Part shown: in pieces, positions 51,147 through 60,408 of the stretch
Layout: each line of letters starts with the position of its first letter
How positions within the stretch are numbered: position 1 is the stretch's first letter
Assembly (NCBI GenBank): GCA_016845145.1
Contig: JAERTE010000146.1
Coordinates: forward strand, 1 to 64,000
Source of the DNA: Rhodospirillaceae bacterium
GTDB lineage: Bacteria; Pseudomonadota; Alphaproteobacteria; Rhodospirillales; Casp-alpha2
Direction of reading: 5' to 3'
Length of the DNA: 64,000 nt
Program-made: the position numbers and the translations under genes
The notes under the pieces: generated by a model
Database searches by the model: none
What the model saw: the letters and a program-made list of their open reading frames with translations, nothing else
What the model was told of the DNA's origin: nothing

Positions 51147-51839
51147 TTATTTCGCCTTGTCGAGCTGATCACAGCGCAGCATGGCATTTTTCTCCGCCAT
51201 CCATTCATCAGCATAATCCGTATCCTTGAAGTCATCAAAGTATGGGCCGCCGATGGTGTAGTGCAGGTTGGATACTTCTTGCGTTGGAATAGGTTCGTCG
51301 TAACCGACCAATAGGTTCCATTCATGCGGGATCTCGCCAATCAAACTGTCATCACCAAGCCAATTGAAACGATGCAAGTCGAGACCGCTGGCCGAGTTGA
51401 CGTAGTCCGGTGTCAGCGCCGTGCATTTTGCGCAGTTGAACAGCATCACGCTGGACCAGTTCTTCTTCTCGTACTTGGTCTGTGGCGCGCCCAAAAATTT
51501 GATGTCTTCTTCCGGTACATGGTCGTGTTTGACGCACATGACGGCGTATTTGTCGTCGCGGAGGGCCCATAATTTGGCGATATCATCGAGCACCAGCATG
51601 TCGCAATCCATGAAAAGCGCCCAGCCATCAAAATCGCAAAGATAGGGAGTCAGAAACCGCGAAAACGAAAAATCCGTGGATTGCAAAGGATTGCGTTCAC
51701 GGGTCATAACGCCATCCAACTGTGACAGCATCAATGGCGCAACGGAAACCGGCGCGGACGCGCGGGCGTGAATGGAATGAGAAAGGACGTGATAGGCGAC
51801 CGTTTCACGAGGGTCAAAGCCAATAAATATTCTGATCAT
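51147..51839 (-). CDS. Small glycosyltransferase (nucleotide-diphospho-sugar type)
   Basis: The 230-residue protein starts MIRIFIGFDPRETVAYHVLSH. The metal-binding DxD motif is in WALFMDCDMLVLDDIAKLW near residue 80, after SRFLTPYL. The pattern YADEWMAEKNAMLRCD ends it. This fits a GT-A fold enzyme related to family 8. It is paired with the methyltransferase gene (53-base gap) on the minus strand. Donor and acceptor are unknown. Confidence 0.82.
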   Translation of the reverse strand: MIRIFIGFDPRETVAYHVLSHSIHARASAPVSVAPLMLSQLDGVMTRERNPLQSTDFSFSRFLTPYLCDFDGWALFMDCDMLVLDDIAKLWALRDDKYAVMCVKHDHVPEEDIKFLGAPQTKYEKKNWSSVMLFNCAKCTALTPDYVNSASGLDLHRFNWLGDDSLIGEIPHEWNLLVGYDEPIPTQEVSNLHYTIGGPYFDDFKDTDYADEWMAEKNAMLRCDQLDKAK

Positions 51840-51892
51840 GTTTCAATTACTTTCGGTTGCGATGTTCAGCGCGCCGGGACGGCAACAGGTGT

Positions 51893-52561
51893 TCAAACGT
51901 TATTCCATTTGCTTCGGTGCATGACCGTGACAATCGACATGCCGTCAGCTCCCATGCGCGGAACGTCATAGGCGGCAAAATAGCGAAGCCCTTGTGTTTG
52001 TTTGACCCGCTCATCAAAGACCTTCGTCCACCAGTCCGGTTCTTCCAAGGTGCAGTGGGCGTTTTCTCCGTTCGGCAATGTTTTTGCCGCCGGGTAGCAC
52101 GCGACGTTGACGTAAACAAACTCCGTCGCGAAACCGAAAATTTCGTCAACGATCCACGGGATGTCTTCCTTGGGGCAGTGCTCCAGCACGTCGGTGGTGA
52201 CAACGCCTTCGAAGGTGCCCTTCGGCAATTGACTGAAGGGCTCGTGACCGGGATCAAAACAGGTTATCGATTCGACACCCCAAAAGGATTGAATATCGCT
52301 AAATTTCTGCCCATTGGGCAACTCAATTGGCGTCGGTTTGTACTGATTTCCCTTGCCGGAGCCATAATCCAGAATGGTGCGCGATCCGAGAATATTGATG
52401 ATTTGCTGGATATTCGAAGCGTGTTTGGGAAGGCTCCGACCATCGAACGTCTCTTCCGGTGGGATGTTTTGAGTGACCGCGCCCTTCTCGTGCATTTCCT
52501 GGTAATAACCAAGAAGCTCGAGATAGCGAGGGCTCGGATTGTCGCGCGAGTACTGGGTCAT
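51893..52561 (-). CDS. Class I SAM-dependent methyltransferase
   Basis: The 222-residue protein has the SAM-binding motif TILDYGSGKGNQY near residue 64 and the motif TTDVLEHCPKEDIPW near 123. The acceptor is not clear from the sequence; between glycosyltransferase and TPR-transferase genes, methylation of a sugar or surface polymer is plausible. It has no signal peptide and is therefore cytosolic. Confidence 0.83.
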   Translation of the reverse strand: MTQYSRDNPSPRYLELLGYYQEMHEKGAVTQNIPPEETFDGRSLPKHASNIQQIINILGSRTILDYGSGKGNQYKPTPIELPNGQKFSDIQSFWGVESITCFDPGHEPFSQLPKGTFEGVVTTDVLEHCPKEDIPWIVDEIFGFATEFVYVNVACYPAAKTLPNGENAHCTLEEPDWWTKVFDERVKQTQGLRYFAAYDVPRMGADGMSIVTVMHRSKWNNV

Positions 52562-52618
52562 GGCCGCCTCATGGTCAATGCGTCGTCATAGTAATCGTGC
52601 GCACCCATTGCGGCCAGT

Positions 52619-52972
52619 TCAGATGCTGTTTTTGTCCGTCTTTTTCTGTGGGTCAGGTTGTTTCTCGAGATCATACTTCTTCAGCAATTCATCGAAAAAG
52701 CGTTTGGTCTTTTTGGCCTGTTCTTCGAGCCACGGCTTGGCGTTTTCGTAGGCGACGCCTGCATCACACGCCGCGTACAGACCGGAACACTTGGCGACGC
52801 AGGGAGCGCGCTTCGCCGCGTCATTTTCAAAGTCGCTATCACAGCGGCTCTCGCATTGGTCGAACTCATGCCCGCATTGGGCCGAAGTCTTCTCTTCTGC
52901 CACCGCAGGCGTGGCGGCTGCAAAAAAAGCTGAAAATGCCACTGTGCCCAAAATGCGCTGCCAAGTTGTCAT
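52619..52972 (-). CDS. Small exported cysteine-containing protein
   Basis: The 117-residue precursor starts with a signal peptide (ILGTVAFSAFFAAATPAVAEE). The mature part has six Cys arranged as C-x6-C-x3-C then C-x3-C-x6-C (QCGHEFDQCESRC and PCVAKCSGLYAAC), probably three disulfide bonds, then a lysine-rich helix. No family is recognised. It is transcribed on the minus strand upstream of the methyltransferase gene. Confidence 0.72.
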   Translation of the reverse strand: MTTWQRILGTVAFSAFFAAATPAVAEEKTSAQCGHEFDQCESRCDSDFENDAAKRAPCVAKCSGLYAACDAGVAYENAKPWLEEQAKKTKRFFDELLKKYDLEKQPDPQKKTDKNSI

Positions 52973-53239
52973 GGTATCAGTCTCCGTGGTTACATGGCCT
53001 AGTCGTCTGTACGGCTCTGCTACTGTAGCGTTTCGCGCGACCCGTGCGCCGATTGATGGACATCCGCGCTATTGAACTCAACCTAATTCCCTTGTTATTT
53101 AATATGCTGGACATTATCGCGGAATATTGTGGTGAAATTTTGTCTAACGCTGAAGTTTTGAAGAACGTTCCGTAGCGGTGATTGAGTATTGTGAAGAGGT
53201 TGCCCGAAAACGCGGAACCGTTGGACAAAGTAGGATAAG

Positions 53240-55588
53240 ATGAACCGGGCGGAAAGTCGACGCCAGCGTAAGCTGGCTAAAAAATCAGGGGGCACGACGA
53301 AACGTACGCGATCTGAGGCGGGCATCAGTGATGCAATCCAAATTGCCGTACACCATCATCAGGCAGGGCGCCTCCCGGAAGCCGAGCGTATCTATCGAGA
53401 CATTCTTCGACGAAATCCTGATCATCCCATCGCGTTGAACCTGCTTGGCGTGCTTGCAGGGCAAACCGGAAATAACGAAGCGGCCATCGACCTGATTGCG
53501 AAATCGCTGTCGGCGCAGCCAGACTACGCTGACGCGCACTACAATCTTGGCAACGTGTTCCATTCGGAAGAGCGGTTGGATGAAGCGGTGGTGCATTTCC
53601 AAGAAGCATTGGCCCTGAGGCCAGGTTATACCGAGGCACGTAACAATCTTGGCAATGTATTAATTAAAATGGAGCGGTGGGATGAGGCACTCGAGCAGTT
53701 TCGAGAGATTCTTGCCGTCAATCCTGACCGCGCCGAGGTGCATTACAATATTGGTATTGCGCATCGTGAACTCGAGGAACTCGATGCCGCAGTCGAATGT
53801 TTTCGAGCGGCTCTGCGCATTAATCCTGATTACTCCGAAGCTCAAAATAACCTTGGCAACGCTCTCAAGGAGTTGGGAGACTTGGAAGCCGCCGTGGAAT
53901 GGTATCGCAAGGCGATCGCAGGCCGGCAGGACTACGCCAATGCAAATTACAATCTGGGCATAGCGCTTGCGGCACTGGAACGGCCGACCGAAGCTATCAA
54001 AAGTTTTTTGGCGGCGCTTGCCGTGAACCCGGACGATGCCGAAGTGCATCGTGATCTTGGTGTTGCGCTGAAGTCGGTGGGAAAACTCGATCAAGCTGTT
54101 GATTGCTTTGACAAAGCATTGTCGCTTAATCCGGACCTCGAAGATGTGCACTCATACTTGGGTGATGTTTATCGCGAACTTGGAAAACTGGACGAGTCCG
54201 TAGCTAGTCACCGCATAGCGGTGGCATCCAAGCCGGATGACGCTATTGAGCTTTGCAATTTGGGTGTGGCTTTGGCTGAAATCGGTGAATTGGATGAGGC
54301 TGCCACGGCATACCGCCAGGCGCTGGATATTGAGCCGGCATTCTCCGAGGCTCACAGCAATTTACTGTTCGTGGAGCTTTATAGGCCGGGTCACAGTACC
54401 GAGTCCCTCTACGAGTTGCATGCCGGGTGGGACAAGGCGCACGGTCAAGCCTATCGTTCCTCATGGCCGGACCATGAGAACACCCCCGACCCTGACCGCC
54501 GTTTGCGCATTGGTTTGGTATCGCCCAACTTGGGGCGGCATCCGGTCGGGTACTTCCTCGCGCCAATGCTTGAGAACCTCTCGAAAGCGGCATTCGAAAC
54601 GGTCGCCTATTCCGATCACCGTGGCGACGACCTGACCGTGCGCCTCAAGTCAGCCACCGATCTTTGGCGCGACGTACGTGGCGTATCCCACGATGATCTC
54701 ATGGCAATGGTCGAAGAAGACAGCATTGATATCTTGCTGGACTTAGCCGGGCACACGGGCAGAAATCGGATGCGGGTATTCGCCCGGAAACCGGCGCCGG
54801 TGCAAGTGGCGTGGGCGGGATACGCCGGCACGACAGGTTTGAGCGCCATCGACTACCTGATTTCCGACCGTTACTCGACGGGGCAAACGGAGGACAAATT
54901 CTACAGCGAAACGGTCGTCCGTATGCCCGATGGTTGGCTATGCTACGAACCGCCGGACTATGCGCCGGACATCGGGCCGCCGCCGCGTGAGGAAAATGGG
55001 TATGTCACTTTCGGAAGCTTCAACAACGCAATCAAAATCAATACGGATGTCATCATGCTTTGGGCCGACATCCTTGCCGCCGTCCCCAACGCCAGATTGC
55101 TATTGAAATACAGGGGTATGACGTCGCAAACCAATCGCGACAGGATCCATGCGGGTGTCGCTAGCCGAGGCGTGGACGTGTCCAGGATCGCCCTTGAAGA
55201 CACTTCTCCGCACACGGAGTTCATTGGCGGCTACAACCGGGTCGATGTTGCCCTCGACACCTTCCCATACGCCGGTGGATTGACCACCTTGGAGGCATTG
55301 TGGATGGGCGTTCCGGTTGTCACGCTTCCCGGGGACACATTTGCCAGCCGCCACTCGCTTAGTCATCTGTCAACGATCGGGCTGCCTGAACTGGTGGCCG
55401 AAAGCGCCGCCGATTACGTGGATATTGCCGTCAACCTGGCCAATGACATTGATAGATTGAGAGACTTGCGCCAAGACCTGCGCGGTATGATGAGAGGCTC
55501 CCCCTCACTTGACGGCAAGGCATTTGCCGACGGCTTTTCCGAAATCCTGCGCAACATCTGGCGCGATTGGTGCGCCGGCAAGAATTGA
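53240..55588 (+). CDS. TPR O-linked GlcNAc transferase (SPINDLY/GT41-like)
   Basis: The 782-residue protein has the basic tag MNRAESRRQRKLAKK, then about ten TPR repeats to residue 385 (ALRPGYTEARNNLGNVLIKM and similar). A GT41-like catalytic region follows: LRIGLVSPNLGRHPVGYFLAP, ILLDLAGHTGRNRMRVFARKPAPVQ, VTFGSFNNAIKIN and FPYAGGLTTLEALWMGVPVVTLPG. Such enzymes add a sugar to Ser or Thr of cytosolic or flagellar proteins. It has its own 267-base upstream gap. The stop is 40 bases from the convergent glmS stop. Confidence 0.93.
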   Translation: MNRAESRRQRKLAKKSGGTTKRTRSEAGISDAIQIAVHHHQAGRLPEAERIYRDILRRNPDHPIALNLLGVLAGQTGNNEAAIDLIAKSLSAQPDYADAHYNLGNVFHSEERLDEAVVHFQEALALRPGYTEARNNLGNVLIKMERWDEALEQFREILAVNPDRAEVHYNIGIAHRELEELDAAVECFRAALRINPDYSEAQNNLGNALKELGDLEAAVEWYRKAIAGRQDYANANYNLGIALAALERPTEAIKSFLAALAVNPDDAEVHRDLGVALKSVGKLDQAVDCFDKALSLNPDLEDVHSYLGDVYRELGKLDESVASHRIAVASKPDDAIELCNLGVALAEIGELDEAATAYRQALDIEPAFSEAHSNLLFVELYRPGHSTESLYELHAGWDKAHGQAYRSSWPDHENTPDPDRRLRIGLVSPNLGRHPVGYFLAPMLENLSKAAFETVAYSDHRGDDLTVRLKSATDLWRDVRGVSHDDLMAMVEEDSIDILLDLAGHTGRNRMRVFARKPAPVQVAWAGYAGTTGLSAIDYLISDRYSTGQTEDKFYSETVVRMPDGWLCYEPPDYAPDIGPPPREENGYVTFGSFNNAIKINTDVIMLWADILAAVPNARLLLKYRGMTSQTNRDRIHAGVASRGVDVSRIALEDTSPHTEFIGGYNRVDVALDTFPYAGGLTTLEALWMGVPVVTLPGDTFASRHSLSHLSTIGLPELVAESAADYVDIAVNLANDIDRLRDLRQDLRGMMRGSPSLDGKAFADGFSEILRNIWRDWCAGKN

Positions 55589-55627
55589 AACGCGTGAAGG
55601 TGGGCCTCGTCACCGTGCCAAGGAGCG

Positions 55628-57451
55628 CTACTCTACGGTAACACTTTTCGCCAGGTTGCGCGGCTGATCGACATCGGTGCCTTTCAGTACGGCCACGTGA
55701 TAGGCCAGCAGTTGTACGGGTATGGCGTATAAAATAGGTGAAACAAAAGCATCCACTGAGGGTAATATGACGCTTTCCGCTGCGCCATCTCCGAGTTTGG
55801 CGATGCCCGCAGCGTCCGACAGGAACACGACCTTGCCGCCGCGCGCCATGACTTCTTGAACGTTGGAGATGGTTTTGTCGGCCAGCGTATCGGTCGGCGA
55901 CACCACCACCACCGGCACGCTTTCATCGATCAAGGCAATGGGGCCGTGCTTCATTTCGCCGGCGGCATAGCCCTCTGCATGGATGTAGGAGATTTCCTTA
56001 AGCTTCAGCGCCCCTTCCAGGGCGATGGGGTAGCTGACGCCGCGGCCCAGGTAGAGCACGTCGCGCGCGTCTGCGACGCCATGCGCAATGGCGGCCAACC
56101 GTTCATCATGGTTGAGGAACTCGGCCGCCCTAGCGGGTACTTCGGTCAGCGCACCCACCAGCCGGCCCCGCTCGGCGTCGTCTATGGCGCCGCGCTCATG
56201 GGCCAGCGCCAAAACCAAACAAGCCAGTACGGTTAGTTGGGTGGTGAACGCCTTGGTCGAGGCGACGCCGATTTCAGGACCGGCGTAGGTTTGCAGCACC
56301 GCATCGGACTCCCGTGCGATGGCACTTTCAGGTACATTGACGACGGATAGAATTCTTTGGTTTTGTGATCGTGCGTAACGCAGTGCCGCCAGGGTGTCGA
56401 TGGTTTCCCCCGATTGCGAAATGAACAGCGCCACGCCGCCTTCCGGCATGACGCCCTCGCGGTAGCGGAACTCCGACGCAATATCGACCTCGCACGGGAT
56501 GCGCGCGATCTGCTCCAGCCAATACTTCGCCACCAGACAAGCGTAGTACGATGTGCCGCAGGCGATAAGCGTCAGTTTGGTTACGTCTTTTGCGTCAAAC
56601 CCGAGTGCCGGCAATGTCACGGCGCGGGTGTTGGGGTTGACCAAAGCATGCAGGGTGTCGCCGATGACTTGCGGCTGTTCGTAGATTTCCTTCAGCATGA
56701 AATGCCGGTAACCGCCCTTGCCGATGGCGGCACCGGTCAGCTCCGTGACCCGCACTTCGCGGCTGACCTCTGCACCCTCGGCGTCGTAGATCGTGTAGTC
56801 CTTGTCGGTAAGAACCGTCCAATCCCCGTCTTCGAGATAGACGATAACCTTGGTCAGCGGCGCCAATGCAATGGCGTCGGAGCCCAGGAACATTTCGTCG
56901 TCGCCGATCCCAAGCGCCAGCGGACTGCCCTTGCGTGCACCGATCATCAGTTTTTCGTCGCCAGCGAATATGATCGCCAACGCAAAGGCGCCTTCCAACC
57001 GCTTCAACGCCACTTGCGTCGCTGCCTCTGGCGATAGGCCGTTGTCCAGCATGCGGTCGATCAAATGAACGATGACTTCCGTGTCGGTTTCCGACGCCAG
57101 TTCGTGGCCGGCCTCGATCAACTCAGCCCGCAATTCGCGGAAGTTCTCGATAATACCGTTGTGCACGACGGCGACACGCTGGGTGGCATGGGGATGGGCG
57201 TTGACCTCGTTGGGTACGCCATGCGTGGCCCAGCGGGTGTGGCCGATGCCGGTGGTGCCGGACAGCGGCGCCTCATCCAACCGCGATTGCAGGTTGCCCA
57301 GTTTTCCTTCGGCCCGGCGCCGTTCGATGCCGTGGCCGTTCAACGTCGCAATGCCGGCGGAATCGTAACCCCGGTATTCAAGGCGTTTCAGTGCGTCCAC
57401 CAAAAGCGGTGCCGCTTCGCCCTTACCGATAATGCCGATAATGCCGCACAT
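55628..57451 (-). CDS. glmS: Glutamine-fructose-6-phosphate aminotransferase (isomerizing)
   Basis: GlmS makes glucosamine 6-phosphate, the first step to UDP-GlcNAc. The 607 residues begin MCGIIGIIG with the catalytic Cys2. The glutaminase domain has GHTRWATHGVPNEVNAHPH and NGIIENFRELR. The isomerase half has two SIS domains (ALFISQSGETIDTLAAL, LGRGVSYPIALEGALKLKE) and ends DQPRNLAKSVTVE. The start overlaps the glmU stop by one base (TGATG), so GlmU and GlmS are made from one message, giving two steps of UDP-GlcNAc synthesis. Confidence 0.98.
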   Translation of the reverse strand: MCGIIGIIGKGEAAPLLVDALKRLEYRGYDSAGIATLNGHGIERRRAEGKLGNLQSRLDEAPLSGTTGIGHTRWATHGVPNEVNAHPHATQRVAVVHNGIIENFRELRAELIEAGHELASETDTEVIVHLIDRMLDNGLSPEAATQVALKRLEGAFALAIIFAGDEKLMIGARKGSPLALGIGDDEMFLGSDAIALAPLTKVIVYLEDGDWTVLTDKDYTIYDAEGAEVSREVRVTELTGAAIGKGGYRHFMLKEIYEQPQVIGDTLHALVNPNTRAVTLPALGFDAKDVTKLTLIACGTSYYACLVAKYWLEQIARIPCEVDIASEFRYREGVMPEGGVALFISQSGETIDTLAALRYARSQNQRILSVVNVPESAIARESDAVLQTYAGPEIGVASTKAFTTQLTVLACLVLALAHERGAIDDAERGRLVGALTEVPARAAEFLNHDERLAAIAHGVADARDVLYLGRGVSYPIALEGALKLKEISYIHAEGYAAGEMKHGPIALIDESVPVVVVSPTDTLADKTISNVQEVMARGGKVVFLSDAAGIAKLGDGAAESVILPSVDAFVSPILYAIPVQLLAYHVAVLKGTDVDQPRNLAKSVTVE

Positions 57452-58806
57452 CAGGCTTTGTCCTTCTCCGCCTTCTTGGCTGTCCGGAATTTCGCCGCCC
57501 AGCCATCAACCTGGCGCTGCGAAGCTCGGGTGACGGCCAGGGCATCCCCCGTGACGTCCTTGGCGATGGTCGACCCCGCCCCGACGATAGCGCCGTCACC
57601 AACTTTCACAGGCGCCACCAGGGCCGTGTTGGAACCGATAAATGCGCCGGCGCCGATGTCGGTGAAGTGTTTGCCGAAACCATCATAATTGCAGGTGATG
57701 GTACCGGCACCGACATTGGCTGCCGTTCCAACACGCGCATCGCCCACATAGCTCAGATGATTGACCTTCGCACCAGATTCCAACGTGGCGTTCTTGATCT
57801 CGACGAAATTACCGACTCGTACGTTCTCGGCCAACTTGGCGCCGGGCCTGAGCCGCGCGAACGGGCCGATCACGGCACCGGTCTCAATAGCGGCGCCTTC
57901 AATATGGCAAAACGGCCGGATCGTCACATTGTCGCCAACGCTGACGCCGGGCCCGAAAATGACGTTGGGACCGATGCTGACATCCCGGCCCAGCTTGGTG
58001 TCAAAACTGAAGGTAACGCTCGCGGGATCGGTGAGGGTCGCGCCGCCTTGCATGGCGCTATGGCGCAGCCGGGCTTGCAGTATGGCTTCGGCGCGCGCCA
58101 GGTCGACGCGATCATCAATGCCGATCAGTTCCGCCGCGTCGCCTTCAATCACCGCACAACCCAATCCGTCGCTACGGGCCAGGGCGACGATATCGGTCAG
58201 GTAATACTCGCCCTTGGCATTGTCGTTGCCGACCCGACCCAGCAGGTTGAACAGCAACCTGCCGTCAACGCACATGACGCCCGAATTGCACAATCCGATT
58301 TCCAGTTGCTCAGGCGTTGCATCACGGGCTTCGACGATTTCCAACAGCATGTCCGCCTCATCGCGAACCAATCGGCCGTACAATGCCGGGTCTTCGGGCC
58401 GGAAGCCGAGCACCACGACGCCTGGCGCATCTTCGGCACGGCGGCGCGCGATCATGGCTCGCAGGGTCGCCGGCGTGATCAGCGGGTCGGCGCCGAACAG
58501 GATCAAGACATCGCCGTCGAAATCGCTCAGTGCGTCGCGGGCTTGCAGAACCGCATGGCCGGTGCCGAGTTGCTGGTCTTGGCGGGCTGTCGGGTGTGGG
58601 GTTACGGCGTCCGTGACGCGGTCGTCACTGACGACAACGACGGCCCGCTCGGCGCCGATTTCAGCGAGGCTATCCAGCAGCTCCAAAATCATCGGGCGTC
58701 CGGCCAAGGGGTGCAGCACCTTGGGCAGGTCGGACTTCATACGCGTGCCGAGCCCGGCGGCGAGGATGATGGCGGCGGTGGCGGTTGAATCTGCGCTCTT
58801 GGACAT
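57451..58806 (-). CDS. glmU: Bifunctional UDP-GlcNAc pyrophosphorylase/glucosamine-1-phosphate acetyltransferase
   Basis: From the ATG at 58806 the protein has 451 residues. The uridylyltransferase domain opens with IILAAGLGTRMKSDLPKVLHPLAG and includes YYLTDIVALA. The C-terminal left-handed beta-helix includes VTIRPFCHIEGA, FARLRPGAKLAENVRVGNFVEIKNA and IGSNTALVAPVKVGDGAIVGAGST. The upstream frame to 59007 lacks family similarity. It is divergent from the phosphatase gene across 110 bases. UDP-GlcNAc made here would also supply the O-GlcNAc transferase nearby. Confidence 0.97.
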   Translation of the reverse strand: MSKSADSTATAAIILAAGLGTRMKSDLPKVLHPLAGRPMILELLDSLAEIGAERAVVVVSDDRVTDAVTPHPTARQDQQLGTGHAVLQARDALSDFDGDVLILFGADPLITPATLRAMIARRRAEDAPGVVVLGFRPEDPALYGRLVRDEADMLLEIVEARDATPEQLEIGLCNSGVMCVDGRLLFNLLGRVGNDNAKGEYYLTDIVALARSDGLGCAVIEGDAAELIGIDDRVDLARAEAILQARLRHSAMQGGATLTDPASVTFSFDTKLGRDVSIGPNVIFGPGVSVGDNVTIRPFCHIEGAAIETGAVIGPFARLRPGAKLAENVRVGNFVEIKNATLESGAKVNHLSYVGDARVGTAANVGAGTITCNYDGFGKHFTDIGAGAFIGSNTALVAPVKVGDGAIVGAGSTIAKDVTGDALAVTRASQRQVDGWAAKFRTAKKAEKDKA

Positions 58807-58916
58807 CGATGGCCGTTGATCTAAAAGGAAGCCAGCATTGGCTAGCGGCGCGACATTGCCACAGGGGCGTGGGAGCGCCAAGTCAAAGTTTGTTACTGAT
58901 TTTTGCAAGGACTCCA

Positions 58917-59600
58917 ATGATTTCCGACCGATTTGATGCTGTGGTTTTCGATCTCGACGGGACGCTGATTGATAGCGAGCCTGACCTGCGCGCCGCGCTG
59001 AACGCAACCCTGGCGGTTTATGGCCGAGATGCGGTCACGCGTCCGCAAGTCATCCAGATGATCGGCGACGGCGTGCCGAAGCTGGTGGAGCGCGGGTTCG
59101 ACGCCACGGGCGGACAACCCGATGAGCCGCCTGAGACCGCCATCGAGACGTTCCTTAATTTCTACGAAGGCAAGGCGGCGGAATTATCGACGCCGTTTCC
59201 GGGCGCCGTCGAAGCGCTTCGGAAACTGCGTCAACTGGGCATGCCGTTGGGCGTGTGCACCAACAAGCCGCAACGCCCCACCGAAGAGATTTTGGACGTG
59301 TTCGCCATTGCCGAACATTTCAGCGCCGTGGTCGGCGGCGATAGCCTGGACGGCATCCGCAAACCCGATGGCCGGCACTTAGGCGCTGTCCTTGAACGAT
59401 TAAGCGCCACCCCGGCGCGCGCCGTGATGGTTGGTGACAACCACAACGATGCCGCCACCGCTCAGTCATTGGGCGTGCCCTTCGTGGCGGTGTCGTTCGG
59501 CTATGCGCGCGGACCGGTGGCGGATCTCGGCGCCGACGTGGTGATCGACCATTTCGACGATCTGCCCCAGGCGTTGGAAACGCTGGCGGGCGCCGCTTGA
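58917..59600 (+). CDS. gph: HAD-family phosphoglycolate phosphatase-like hydrolase
   Basis: From the ATG at 58917 (AAGGA nine bases upstream) the protein has 227 residues. HAD motif I is VVFDLDGTLIDSEPDLR, motif II is VCTNKP, and motifs III/IV are in KPDGRHLGAVLERL and AVMVGDNHNDAATAQSLGVPFVAVSFGY. The cap domain is helical and of the phosphoglycolate phosphatase type. Gph removes 2-phosphoglycolate; the exact substrate is inferred from family pattern. A tRNA-Val gene follows 58 bases later. Confidence 0.9.
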   Translation: MISDRFDAVVFDLDGTLIDSEPDLRAALNATLAVYGRDAVTRPQVIQMIGDGVPKLVERGFDATGGQPDEPPETAIETFLNFYEGKAAELSTPFPGAVEALRKLRQLGMPLGVCTNKPQRPTEEILDVFAIAEHFSAVVGGDSLDGIRKPDGRHLGAVLERLSATPARAVMVGDNHNDAATAQSLGVPFVAVSFGYARGPVADLGADVVIDHFDDLPQALETLAGAA

Positions 59601-59658
59601 CAGGCACCACCCCCGGCCATTATATGACGCCGTCCGATACCCGGTTCGGTATTGCGAT

Positions 59659-59733
59659 GGGCGCGTAGCTCAGCGGGAGAGCACTGCCTTCACACGGCAG
59701 GGGTCACAGGTTCAATCCCTGTCGCGCCCACCA
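59659..59733 (+). tRNA. tRNA-Val (anticodon CAC)
   Basis: The acceptor stem GGGCGCG (59659-59665) pairs with CGCGCCC (59723-59729), followed by discriminator A and an encoded CCA (59731-59733). The anticodon stem CTGCC/GGCAG encloses TTCACAC, giving anticodon CAC, which reads GTG. The TTCAATCC T-loop is present. A T-rich stretch follows. Confidence 0.96.
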
Positions 59734-59769
59734 ATTTTTTCAATAAAATCAATAGATTAATGAGTTTCA

Positions 59770-59797
59770 ACAACCGCCCAATAGTGGTTGTGTTTTT
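59770..59797 (+). terminator. Probable terminator after tRNA-Val
   Basis: ACAACC (59770-59775) pairs with GGTTGT (59786-59791), and T-rich TGTTTTTATT follows. The stem is short, but it lies 36 bases after the tRNA end, where a terminator is expected. Confidence 0.6.
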
Positions 59798-60018
59798 ATT
59801 ACACACTGTACGCACACGAAAACGCGGTTAAATCGTCTGCATAAATTTTCGATTTTCAAAGAGTTAGTGATACGAGCACGTTCTTAACAACGCCTATTGT
59901 GGTCATGTGGAAACGGCGTCCCTTTTTCTCATTTCGCTCGAACCACAATCTTTACCGTGGCTTAGTACACGCAAACGCAAAATTGCCCGGGTCGATTTAT
60001 GGAAGTTGGTGAAGAAGA

Positions 60019-60213
60019 ATGACAGTCAACCTTGGTGATCGATACATTAAGTCGGATGCACCTACGATCGTTTGGGCAGTCAGCCGCATTCTTGATCACA
60101 TAGCCCCTGTACCTCACGCTATATTGGTTGAGGAAGGTCACTCCCGCAGACAGATAACGCTTTCGGTTCCAGCTTTGGAAACGGCTTCGATGTACGCGAA
60201 GCTGGAACAATAA
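60019..60213 (+). CDS. Small conserved protein of unknown function, 64 residues
   Basis: The protein starts MTVNLGDRYIKSDAPTIVWAV and continues VPHAILVEEGHSRRQITLSVPALE. The pattern (GDRY-x-KSDAP-x-x-VW, PHA-LV, TLSV-AL) resembles small beta-rich alphaproteobacterial proteins seen before, without known function. A purine-rich GGAAG lies 13 bases upstream. It is isolated between the tRNA gene and a long non-coding stretch. Confidence 0.6.
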   Translation: MTVNLGDRYIKSDAPTIVWAVSRILDHIAPVPHAILVEEGHSRRQITLSVPALETASMYAKLEQ

Positions 60214-60320
60214 CACTCCATCATCTCTATTGATCCGCCACAGACATCCGGGTCAAGTGGCCCAGCGAGTCCTTACGAGTGGCTACTTGAGGCGGTGGCG
60301 GCACCTTGACCATGAAGACC

Positions 60321-60343
60321 AACCGCCACACTTAGTGGCGGTT
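60321..60343. repeat. Hairpin, 9-base-pair stem
   Basis: AACCGCCAC (60321-60329) pairs with GTGGCGGTT (60335-60343) around ACTTA. It is the first of three hairpins within 112 bases. Confidence 0.85.
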
Positions 60344-60380
60344 CTGCAGACAATCTTCCTCTTTCTTAACGGCAGGCGAT

Positions 60381-60396
60381 CCAACTGCGAAGTTGG
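60381..60396. repeat. Hairpin, 6-base-pair stem with GCGA tetraloop
   Basis: CCAACT (60381-60386) pairs with AGTTGG (60391-60396). GCGA is a GNRA-type tetraloop, which favours an RNA structure read on the plus strand. Confidence 0.75.
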
Positions 60397-60408
60397 TCGT
60401 GAGGATTG

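Noticed and set aside
57451..59007. Longer glmU frame starting at 59007
   Set aside because: The extra 67 residues overlap the start of the divergent phosphatase gene and have no similarity to GlmU; ATG at 58806 fits the family.
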